Origin: CAYTRS01 sp964440305
GTDB taxonomy: Bacteria > Patescibacteriota > Minisyncoccia > Moranbacterales > JAKLHP01
Length of the DNA: 64,000 nucleotides
Assembly (NCBI GenBank): GCA_964440305.1
Contig: CAYTRS010000001.1
Location: 1-64,000, forward strand
Reading direction: 5' to 3'
Each line of letters opens with the position of its first letter. Position 1 is the stretch's first letter. A program made the position numbers and the translations under genes. Under the pieces are notes generated by a model. It made no database searches, was not told where the DNA came from, and was given only the letters and a program-made list of their open reading frames with translations. Shown here piece after piece: positions 57,520-64,000 of this stretch.

Positions 57520-58410
57520 AAGGGTGCCAAGGCCTTTTAGGTTCCATAATGTAATGCCACATCATTTGATACCATAGTTTGTATCCCTCGCTGCTGGGAT
57601 GAATTTTATCCGAAGCAAAGTACCTTTTTGGCTGTTTCCGGAAAGGATCAAATTTTTCTTCGGTAAAAAGATCTATATAAACAATACCCTTTTCTTTTGC
57701 TGTAGAAACAAAAACTTTTCGGATAGTTTCCGCCCGTCTTCGCAAAAACAAACGTAGGAGAAGAGGAAAAAATGGTGCTGAGCCCATATTTCGATAGAGG
57801 AGTAGGAGGACATGGTCATTAGACATTTCCTTGGCAATGTCAATAATTTTTTCAAGGTCCGAGCGCAGTTTTGCAGTAAAGCTCAAGTGCCAGACATCAT
57901 TACCTCCGATGCTTATAATAATCAAATCATAACGCTTGTTTCTAATCTTGTTGATAATAGGAATAAGATTTCTAGTGCGATAACCATCTTGAGCTAGATT
58001 TTCTATTGCTACAAAAGGGAGATCTNNNNNNNNNNNNNNNNNNNNNNNNNNNNNNNNNNNNNNNNNNNNNNNNNNNNNNNNNNNNNNNNNNNNNNNNNNN
58101 NNNNNNNNNNNNNNNNNNNNNNNNNTCTAGTGCGATAACCATCTTGAGCTAGATTTTCTATTGCTACAAAAGGGAGATCTTTGGCAAGCTGTCCAGCAAT
58201 GGATTCTTCCGGTTTGTTGGCGCCTGTTCCCACCCCCACGCTGTCTCCGAGGATTAAGACTTTTTTTAGGGCATTGTCCCTTTTTACAGAAAAGGGAACA
58301 CTTTTAAAAGCGAGAAACTTATTTATAATTAGATGCCAAAGCATCTTCAGGGCGTAAAAAACAATAATTGCATCAATAGCCAAGGCCAGATAGCTGATAA
58401 AATTTTTCAT
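57518..58410 (-). CDS. SGNH/GDSL hydrolase, copy 2, split by an artefactual N gap
   Basis: The N-terminal half (58410 down to the gap) has a membrane anchor (about 5-30) and block I LILGDSVGVGTGA with the catalytic Ser. The C-terminal half has block III SIGGNDVW and block V DKIHPSSEGY (Asp and His). The 55 bp on the left of the gap (57971-58025) equal the 55 bp on its right (58126-58180). Removing the 100 N and one copy leaves 738 bp, a 245-aa uninterrupted frame that reads DGYRTRNLIPIINKIRNK across the join. It is paralogous to the overlapping upstream gene. Probable lipase/esterase or O-acetyl-sugar deacetylase acting outside the membrane. Confidence 0.85.
58026..58125. other. Scaffold gap (100 N), overlapping contig ends
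   Basis: One hundred N flanked by an exact 55-bp duplication. This is the pattern of two contigs that overlap by one assembler k-mer but were joined by a default gap. No sequence is likely to be missing. Confidence 0.9.
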
Positions 58411-59150
58411 CTATTTTGATTTAGAACATTATCCCAACCGAATTTCTCAATAGCCTTTCTGATCTTAATATACCAAAGGGAATATCCTTCACTAGTGGGA
58501 TGAATCCCGTCTTTTGCAAAATAACGCGCCTTATCTTTCATAAAAGGATCCTCGTGCTTTTTTGCATATAAATCAGCGTAAGCTATTTCGTGTTTTATGA
58601 CCAGCTTTTGGATGGCGGCGTTTACGCGCTTTGAACGTCTGTGGAAAAGAAAGGATATTGGAGGGCGGAAGTAAGGCAAAGTTCCGACGTTGTGCGGAGA
58701 AACCATCAGAACGCGCCCACCTCCTATTTTTTTCGCCTGAAGAAATATATTTTCAAGATTCGGTTCGAATTTCTTAAGCGAGCGCAAGGAAATTATATCC
58801 ATTCCTCCTATTTGCAAAATGACCAAATCAGCTTTTTCACTGGCATTGTTTTCAATTATTTCAGACAACTCTCTTGTCCCAATTCCGTTTTTTGAAAAAT
58901 TATATACCGAAACTCCGGGAAAATCTCGCGCCAGTTGCCCGGCTATGGAATGTTCCGAACTGCTGGCTCCCGTTCCCCAGGCCGTGCTGTCTCCAAAAAA
59001 TAACACTCGGGGATATTCCTCTCTTTTTGCTGAAAAAGGGGCTATTTCCCGGGCTAATTTCTTGGCAATAATCCCATATCTTATAAGAAAAAAAGCCTCA
59101 ATCAGGATGAATGCAATTAAAGCGGATGTTGCGGCTAAAAATATTTCCAT
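58407..59150 (-). CDS. SGNH/GDSL hydrolase, copy 1
   Basis: 247 aa. Membrane anchor at about 5-28, block I LFFGDSTAWGTGAS (catalytic Ser), block III IGGMDIISL (Asn of GxND replaced), block V KDGIHPTSEGY with the catalytic Asp/His. It overlaps copy 2 by 4 bp. Family members remove acyl groups from sugars or lipids; the site is outside the membrane. The missing oxyanion-hole Asn in block III may change activity. Its promoter is TTGCCG-17-TATAAT on the minus strand (59198-59170). Confidence 0.85.
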   Translation of the reverse strand: MEIFLAATSALIAFILIEAFFLIRYGIIAKKLAREIAPFSAKREEYPRVLFFGDSTAWGTGASSSEHSIAGQLARDFPGVSVYNFSKNGIGTRELSEIIENNASEKADLVILQIGGMDIISLRSLKKFEPNLENIFLQAKKIGGGRVLMVSPHNVGTLPYFRPPISFLFHRRSKRVNAAIQKLVIKHEIAYADLYAKKHEDPFMKDKARYFAKDGIHPTSEGYSLWYIKIRKAIEKFGWDNVLNQNR

Positions 59151-59169
59151 AGAAGATTAATTTTATTTC

Positions 59170-59198
59170 ATTATATTACCTTTATGCCTTTTCGGCAA
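59170..59198 (-). promoter_or_regulatory. Promoter of the SGNH hydrolase pair
   Basis: Minus strand TTGCCG (59198-59193), 17-nt spacer, TATAAT (59175-59170). The 5' UTR would be about 14 nt. Confidence 0.7.
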
Positions 59199-59240
59199 TT
59201 TAGGGAAAAAATTTAAGTTTCACATTAAACGCGCATATGG

Positions 59241-59246
59241 TAAAAT
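59241..59246 (+). promoter_or_regulatory. Extended -10 of the ABC exporter operon
   Basis: TAAAAT at 59241-59246 preceded by TGG; the -35 position (TTTCAC, 59218-59223) is weak. It is divergent from the SGNH promoter and drives the gene at 59279. Confidence 0.5.
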
Positions 59247-59278
59247 AAAAACAGATTATTAGAAATAATAAGATTTAA

Positions 59279-60469
59279 ATGGGCGAGTTTTCGTTGATTT
59301 TTTCCTACATTTTTCGCGATATCTGGAGAAATAAAACATTGTTTCTTTTGATTCTTTCTGGCCTGGCAATGTCTTCGATCGCTATTCTTTTGACCATGGG
59401 GATTCTTAATGGATTTCAGGCAATGTTTGTGGAAGGGGAGCGCGGATGGCTGGGAGACATAATTATTTCTCCGGGCAGTGACAAACGGAATATTTCCCAA
59501 AGCGTGGAAATTGAAAACAAGCTTTCAAGTATGGATCAAGTCGAGGCTTTCAGCAAGCGAAGCCATAGCCAAGGAATAATTCGCTATGAAGAAAAGAAAG
59601 CCACTTCTTTTCGGGTTATCGGGGTGGAACCGGAAAACGATGACAGGGTAACTTGGCTCCGCTCCAAAATAATTGAAGGAAATTTTTTTGAAGAAGGAAA
59701 AAGCGGAGAAGCGGTTATTTTGGGAAGAATTTTGGCGGACGGATTGATTGGCACGACGGACGACGGAATTAGGGTACGTGCCGGAGAAGACGTTTTCCTT
59801 CTTAGCCCGGACGGGAGCTCCCGGCGCTTCCGGGTCCAGGGAATTATTGATGCCAAGACGTTTTTTCCCAATTGGAGTATTTTCATTGAAAAAAACGAGC
59901 TTGAAAAAATAGATCCCAGAGAGCGCAATGCACAAATTGTCGTCAAGCTTCGTGATCCGAAAGACCTGGAAGAAATCAAGGGTTCTCTTAAGGCTGAATT
60001 CCCGCAAGTAATTGTGCGGAGCTGGGAAGAGGAATCCGAATATGTCAAGGATATTATGCAGGCAGTAAGATTTATTACGCTTTCAATCCGCAATCTGCTT
60101 ATTTTGGCGGTATTTGTGATAATCAGCATAGTTATCTATATCAATGTGAATCAGAAAAAACGCCAAATCGGAATTATGAAATCAATGGGTGTCAGCAATT
60201 TTTTCATCATAACTGCCTATTTTCTAGAGTCATTCTTTTATGTTTTATTTTCCTATCCCGCGGGACTTGTGATTTTCTTTTTGATTTATTTTTGGATGGA
60301 TTCCCATCCGGTTTATCTTCTGATCGGAGACTTTAGGCTGGCTGCTTCTTCCCGTATGATTCTGCTGGCGTTTGCAAGCCTGCTCCTGTCTTCAGTTTTC
60401 GGATCGCTTCTGCCCTCAATTTTTGCAGCAAGAACAAGGATAATTGAAGTTATGCGGGGAAACTTATAG
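59279..60469 (+). CDS. MacB/LolC-type ABC transporter permease (FtsX family)
   Basis: 396 aa. An N-terminal helix (about 18-43), a large MacB_PCD-type domain outside the membrane (about 45-255), and three C-terminal helices (about 270-300, 318-345, 360-385) forming the FtsX domain, ending LLPSIFAARTRIIEVMRGNL, the classic FtsX/MacB tail. With the ATPase 8 bp downstream and the adaptor after it, this forms a MacAB-like tripartite or mechanotransmission exporter. The substrate may be a lipid, peptide or lipoprotein; not readable from sequence. Confidence 0.88.
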   Translation: MGEFSLIFSYIFRDIWRNKTLFLLILSGLAMSSIAILLTMGILNGFQAMFVEGERGWLGDIIISPGSDKRNISQSVEIENKLSSMDQVEAFSKRSHSQGIIRYEEKKATSFRVIGVEPENDDRVTWLRSKIIEGNFFEEGKSGEAVILGRILADGLIGTTDDGIRVRAGEDVFLLSPDGSSRRFRVQGIIDAKTFFPNWSIFIEKNELEKIDPRERNAQIVVKLRDPKDLEEIKGSLKAEFPQVIVRSWEEESEYVKDIMQAVRFITLSIRNLLILAVFVIISIVIYINVNQKKRQIGIMKSMGVSNFFIITAYFLESFFYVLFSYPAGLVIFFLIYFWMDSHPVYLLIGDFRLAASSRMILLAFASLLLSSVFGSLLPSIFAARTRIIEVMRGNL

Positions 60470-60477
60470 CTAACTTT

Positions 60478-61230
60478 ATGGAAAACAGTGAAAAAAAATC
60501 GGATTATATTTCAGGCGGAGGTCAGCCGCTAATTTCAATTCGCGGTCTGGTAAAGGAATATCAGCCCAGTGAAAGAGTAAAAGTTGCGGCTCTGAACGGG
60601 GTCAATCTTGATGTTTTTCCGGGCGAATTTATTTCCGTTACTGGACATTCCGGCTCGGGAAAAAGCACGTTGCTTCACCTCATCGGGCTTCTGGACAAAC
60701 CGACTTCAGGGGAAATTTTCATCCAAGGCAGAAATACCACTCTTTTAACCGAGAAAGAAACGACTAAATTTCGTTTGAGCTCGCTTTCTTTTATTTTCCA
60801 GTTTTTCAACCTTCTTGAAAATTACACATCCTTGGAAAATATTTCCTTTCAGCTCCAGCTTCAGGGATATCAGAAAAGCGATGCCAAGGAAAAAGCCATG
60901 CGGATTCTTCAGTTTCTTGGACTGGAAGCAAAGGCCAATCTCTTTCCCAAGGAGCTTTCCGGGGGAGAACAGCAAAGAATTGCCATCGGGAGAGCGCTGG
61001 CCAAGGACTCCCTTCTTGTTTTGGCGGATGAGCCGACGGCACACCTCGATTCCCGGAATGCCGCCATTGTCATGGAACTGTTTTTGAAGATAAATAGAGA
61101 TTATGGAAAAACCATTTTGCTAGTAACGCATGAATCAGAAGAAGCGAATCAAGCAAACCGCAGTATTGTGATGAAAGATGGAAAAATTATTTCCGAAGGC
61201 ATGGCGGAAAAGAGGGTTTTAATGATATAA
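60478..61230 (+). CDS. MacB/LolD-type ABC transporter ATP-binding protein
   Basis: 250 aa. Walker A GHSGSGKSTLLHLIG, Q-loop FIFQFFNLLENYTSLENI, signature LSGGEQQRIAIGRALAKDS, Walker B LVLADEPTAHLD and the H-loop VTHESEEA are all intact. It matches LolD/MacB/FtsE-type ATPases that drive FtsX-type permeases. It has a short N-terminal extension (about 1-18) before the ISIRGLVKEY start. Between the permease and adaptor genes, in one operon. Confidence 0.95.
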   Translation: MENSEKKSDYISGGGQPLISIRGLVKEYQPSERVKVAALNGVNLDVFPGEFISVTGHSGSGKSTLLHLIGLLDKPTSGEIFIQGRNTTLLTEKETTKFRLSSLSFIFQFFNLLENYTSLENISFQLQLQGYQKSDAKEKAMRILQFLGLEAKANLFPKELSGGEQQRIAIGRALAKDSLLVLADEPTAHLDSRNAAIVMELFLKINRDYGKTILLVTHESEEANQANRSIVMKDGKIISEGMAEKRVLMI

Positions 61231-61239
61231 TTAATCCGT

Positions 61240-62180
61240 ATGAAGCTTTCATTAAAAGCTCTTGTTAAATCGTTTTTGCTGTTAGCGGCAATTTTCCTTA
61301 TCGGAACCTTGTCTTTTAATTGGCCGAAGATTTCAAACTGGATGAAAGTAGGAACTTTTTCCGNNNNNNNNNNNNNNNNNNNNNNNNNNNNNNNNNNNNN
61401 NNNNNNNNNNNNNNNNNNNNNNNNNNNNNNNNNNNNNNNNNNNNNNNNNNNNNNNNNNNNNNNTTAAGCAGTGCAGAAACGGATTTCAAAGTTGCAAGCA
61501 AAGATGTGGAAGTTGAAACAAGTGAATATGATTTGAAGCTTGCCGGAACTCGAAAGGAAGACATTGAAATAGCGCTTAACGCGGCAGAAGCAGCGAAAAA
61601 TCAAGTGGAAATAATCAAAGAAAGAATAAAAAAATCAACACTTACCACTCCGGAAGAAAATTTGATTGTAAAGAAAATTTATCCTAAAAAAGGGGAATTC
61701 GCAACCAGCAGTGCGGTTGCGGTTATAGTATCAAGCTTGGGTTTTGAAATTGAAGCCGATATTCCCGAAGAGGATATCAAAGGTATTGAAGCGGGAAATG
61801 AAGTTTTGATTCGCTTGGTGACTTTTCCGAATAGCGATGTACTCGGCAAAATAAAAAAAATAGAGCCTAAAGAAGTGGAAAAAGAGGGCAGTTTCTATTT
61901 CCGAGTCCGCGCGGAAATAAGTGAAGTTCCGGCCGGAATAGAATTGCGTTCGGGAATGACCGGTGATATAATCACTTCAACAAAAGAGCGCGGAAAAATG
62001 CTTATGATTCCCCAAAAGGCGATTTATCTTAGTGAAGGAAAAAAATTCGTGAAAGCGGTCGTTTCCGGAGGAGATATTCTGGAGAAAGCAGTTGAAACCG
62101 GAATGTCCGACGGAGATTCAATTGAAATAATTTCAGGGTTAAACGCAGGAGACAAACTGATTGTTTCCGAAAAAAAGTAG
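61240..62180 (+). CDS. MacA/HlyD-type periplasmic adaptor, interrupted by a sequence gap
   Basis: The left part (61240-61363) gives a signal anchor (MKLSLKALVKSFLLLAAIFLIGTLSF). The right part (61464-62180) gives the end of the coiled-coil hairpin (DLKLAGTRKEDIEIALNAAEAAKNQVEIIKERIKKSTLTTPEE), the second lipoyl half (IVKKIYPKKGEFATSSAVAVI), and beta-barrel and membrane-proximal domains (FEIEADIPEEDIKGIEAGNEVLIRL, IELRSGMTGDI, DSIEIISGLNAGDKLIVSEKK). The first lipoyl half and first coil are missing in the 100-N gap, whose true size is unknown. The two sides are in different frames as given. Unlike the gap at 58026, no duplicated flanks are seen. Confidence 0.85.
61364..61463. other. Scaffold gap (100 N), true missing sequence
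   Basis: One hundred N with no shared sequence at its edges. The adaptor protein lacks an expected segment here, so real sequence is missing. Confidence 0.85.
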
Positions 62181-62197
62181 AATTAAAAACAGATAAT

Positions 62198-62821
62198 ATG
62201 GACATGAAATGGCGTTGTGTCGTGGCTAGGACAAAAAATGAAAAAATCACAGCACATAATTTAACAGTTGGAGAATATGCCCGAAGCGGATATATAAGCC
62301 TCGAAAAATCAGGAAAGTACCCAGCTTTGCCGAGTGACAGTCATTTTTATTCTTCTCAGGCAATAACTCTGATTCTTAAGAAAGGAAAAAAAATCAGCGG
62401 AACTGTTACAATAATTCCGGATTCTGCCAAGGGAATGCCTCTGGATAAGATTTTTAAAAAAGAAGCGGACATTTTGAGAAAAAAGAAGATTAAACTTGCC
62501 GAGATAATACAACTAGCAGTTGACAGGAGTTCTGAGGAAGGAAAAACAAAAAAAATTTCCAGAATGTTTTTTAAGCTGATTCCTATTTTCAAAAAAATTC
62601 TCCAAATCGGAGAAAAGGAAAAAATAGACGGATTTTGTATTACTGTTCAAAAAAAACACAGCCACTTTTACGACAAAATCGGTTTTGTTAGTAATAGCCC
62701 GTATCGAAAAATGAAAAGCACCAATAAAACTCTGCAGAAAATTCCTGTAGTTTTCAAGATTCTTTACCGTAAGCAAGTGGATAAGAATATGGTAAAGAAC
62801 GGATTTTTTGGAAAAATATGA
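62198..62821 (+). CDS. FeeM-like N-acyl amino acid synthase / GNAT-type acyltransferase
   Basis: 207 aa. GNAT-like fold with features of the FeeM family: FYSSQAITLILKKGKKISGTVTIIPDSAKGMPLDKIFKKEADILRKKKIKLAEIIQLAVD and ITVQKKHSHFYDKIGF. The LAEI.QLAVD strand and the HFYDKIGF helix are the family hallmarks. FeeM joins long acyl chains, usually from acyl-ACP, to the amine of tyrosine. The acyl donor and amine acceptor here are unknown. It is followed after 21 bp by a PlsC-like acyltransferase and then by a ThiF-like gene. The ABC exporter just upstream could export the product. Confidence 0.7.
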   Translation: MDMKWRCVVARTKNEKITAHNLTVGEYARSGYISLEKSGKYPALPSDSHFYSSQAITLILKKGKKISGTVTIIPDSAKGMPLDKIFKKEADILRKKKIKLAEIIQLAVDRSSEEGKTKKISRMFFKLIPIFKKILQIGEKEKIDGFCITVQKKHSHFYDKIGFVSNSPYRKMKSTNKTLQKIPVVFKILYRKQVDKNMVKNGFFGKI

Positions 62822-62842
62822 CATAAAAAGGAAAAAATCGCA

Positions 62843-63487
62843 ATGATTAATAAGAAAATAAAAAATTCGACAATTTCTTTCTTCCAGTTCTTGGCTTATT
62901 TCATTCTGTATATTCCACTGAGATTGATATATAGAAATCAGCATTTTTATGCTTCAAACATTGAAGCGCTTTCTCGCGGATCCCTGATTATTGCCAATCA
63001 CCAGTGCAAATTCGATCCGTTTATTATTATGGGAAATTTGCCATTCTTTGTTTTCTTGAGGATTATTCCTGCCCGCTTTCCCACAAAGCAAGAATTTATG
63101 GAAGTTCCTTTTTTTGGTTTTTTTCTAAAATTTTTAGGATGCTATAGCGTAGGAACGACAAAAAAGGAAAAGATGGGCGTACTGCTTAGAACTTGCGAGT
63201 TTCTTCGCAACGGAGAAACAATTTTTCTTTTTCCCGAGGGATCCATATCTCATTCTAAAATGAAAGGATTTCAAAAAGGCATTGAATTTTTCATGAAAGA
63301 AGCAGGTCTTATAATCTTTGTCCGGTTGGAAGGATTTAATGATAAGATAAGAAACCATTTGTTGAGTTCCAAGAGAAAAATATTTTATGGAGAAGTTCGA
63401 GAGCCGGGGACAATGGAGTTGAATGCGGAAAAAATAAAGCAATATTTTAATTTGCTTTCCGGAGAATATCTCCAAATTAAAGAATAA
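62843..63487 (+). CDS. PlsC-like lysophospholipid / 1-acylglycerol-3-phosphate acyltransferase
   Basis: 214 aa. One N-terminal hydrophobic stretch (about 10-28), then block I NHQCKFD (HX4D, catalytic His), block II region PTKQEFMEVPFFGFFLKFLGCYSV, and block III FPEGSISHS. This is the PlsC/LPLAT pattern. It adds acyl groups to lysophosphatidic acid or another acceptor at the inner membrane face. In this setting, beside a FeeM-like protein, it might instead esterify an N-acyl amino acid, as OlsA does for ornithine lipids. That is inference from context. Confidence 0.85.
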   Translation: MINKKIKNSTISFFQFLAYFILYIPLRLIYRNQHFYASNIEALSRGSLIIANHQCKFDPFIIMGNLPFFVFLRIIPARFPTKQEFMEVPFFGFFLKFLGCYSVGTTKKEKMGVLLRTCEFLRNGETIFLFPEGSISHSKMKGFQKGIEFFMKEAGLIIFVRLEGFNDKIRNHLLSSKRKIFYGEVREPGTMELNAEKIKQYFNLLSGEYLQIKE

Positions 63488-63495
63488 TTATTTTT

Positions 63496-64000
63496 ATGAA
63501 TGAAGAAGAAAAAAATAATATTGAAAATACTTCCGATTCATATTATCAGGAAGCTTTTTCTCGGAACCGCGGCTTAATAAATGATGACGATCAGAATAAA
63601 TTTCGCAGTTCTACAATAGCGATTGCGGGATTGGGAGGGGTGGGAGGAATTTATGCTCAAAGTTTTGCAAGAATGGGGATTGGAGGATTTCATTTAGCGG
63701 ATCGCGACTGCTTCGAAACAGTTAACATGAACAGGCAAATGGGTGCTTTTAAGGAAACAATTGGAAAAGAAAAGCTGGAAGTAATAAAAAATCAGGTAAT
63801 GGCTGTCAATCCTTTTGCTAAAATAAAATCTTTTTCTGAAGGATTTTCGGAAAAAAATGCGGATGATTTTTTCAAGGGCGTTTCAGTGGCAATGGACGGA
63901 ATTGACTTTTTTAATATAAAGGATAGAAGATTATTTTTTAGAAAAGCACGCGAGAAAAAGATTTATACAATAACGGCCTGTCCGATTGGATTTGGATCAT
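63496..64000 (+). CDS. ThiF/MoeB/E1-like adenylyltransferase family protein (partial, runs off the end)
   Basis: The first 168 residues are visible. After a charged N-terminus comes YYQEAFSRNRGLINDDDQNKFRSSTIAIAGLGGVGGIYAQSFARMGIGGFHLADRDCFETVNMNRQMGA: the E1/ThiF nucleotide motif GxGGVGG, the acidic end of beta-2 (Asp of ADRD) and the N.NRQ helix. E1-like proteins adenylate a C-terminal carboxylate or a small acid. Zinc-binding Cys and the catalytic region would lie beyond the window. It starts 8 bp after the PlsC-like gene, so one operon. Confidence 0.85.
   Translation, partial: MNEEEKNNIENTSDSYYQEAFSRNRGLINDDDQNKFRSSTIAIAGLGGVGGIYAQSFARMGIGGFHLADRDCFETVNMNRQMGAFKETIGKEKLEVIKNQVMAVNPFAKIKSFSEGFSEKNADDFFKGVSVAMDGIDFFNIKDRRLFFRKAREKKIYTITACPIGFGS

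Noticed and set aside
61240..61463. Treating the adaptor gap like the k-mer gap at 58026
   Set aside because: The edges share no sequence and a domain segment is missing, so real sequence is absent.
1..64000. Alternative genetic code (UGA as Gly, as in some CPR groups)
   Set aside because: TGA ends several complete genes at the expected length, and no in-frame TGA interrupts conserved domains.
1..64000. CRISPR array, transposase or integrase genes, rRNA genes
   Set aside because: No regularly spaced repeats, no transposase or recombinase motifs other than RecA/FtsK-type proteins, and no rRNA sequence were recognised.

Overview
This window is one scaffold stretch, holding two 100-N gaps, from an AT-rich bacterial genome with the standard code (TGA is a normal stop). 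Gene content suggests a member of the Candidate Phyla Radiation (Patescibacteria), probably a Parcubacteria- or Moranbacteria-like lineage. The reasons are a compact layout with many 1-20 bp gene overlaps, few Shine-Dalgarno sites, and a PrgI / TraC-like / VirB4 cluster with several VirB2-like pilins. Many small cell-envelope proteins have one N-terminal membrane anchor. The lineage is an inference from gene content; no 16S rRNA gene is present.

Layout. 1-1.7 kb: tail of a YraN-like protein, a DksA/TraR zinc-finger protein, signal peptidase II, a CPBP-like membrane protein. 1.7-6.7 kb: a large exported beta-rich protein, a VirB2-like/lytic transglycosylase fusion and a membrane-anchored beta-propeller. 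6.6-12.2 kb (minus): surface polysaccharide block with two O-antigen-ligase-like proteins, two GT2 glycosyltransferases and a flippase. 12.3-14.2 kb (minus): khpB/jag, yidC, rnpA, rpmH, the cluster often next to oriC, but dnaA is absent. 14.4-16.5 kb: a self-contained two-gene unit of unknown function with a consensus promoter, a possible leader peptide and a strong terminator. 16.5-19 kb: tRNA-Ser, a methyltransferase and an orphan solute-binding lipoprotein, set between copies of a dispersed repeat. 19-23.9 kb: type IV secretion cluster. 24-31.5 kb: comM (frameshifted), a G5/RlpA-like protein, rsmA, a UbiA-type prenyltransferase, a UvrD/PcrA helicase. 31.7-40.1 kb: envelope genes (lgt, two lysozyme-like paralogs, GH1, EamA transporter, clan-A-like glycosidase, L,D-transpeptidase, Gmad2/GerMN protein). 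40.2-50.5 kb: information-processing core (dnaG, rpoD, ftsK, rodZ-like, recA, a VirB2-like pilin, rpsF, ssb, rpsR, efp). 50.6-57.4 kb: a 51-aa Cys-motif membrane protein, uvrB, uvrA, an M23 peptidase, a third lysozyme-like paralog. 57.5-64 kb: two SGNH hydrolases, a MacAB-like ABC exporter, and a FeeM-like / PlsC / ThiF-like trio running off the end.

Main points of interest: (1) a three-copy, four-cysteine lysozyme-like family; (2) the FeeM-like / PlsC / E1-like trio, a possible lipo-amino-acid system; (3) intergenic palindromic repeats that abut start codons and also appear to sit in frame inside rsmA, a UbiA-family gene and the exported G5/RlpA protein; (4) the autonomous unit at 14.4-16.5 kb; (5) a tiny Cys-motif membrane protein with a near-consensus promoter; (6) an artefactual scaffold gap flanked by a 55-bp exact duplication that hides an intact gene.
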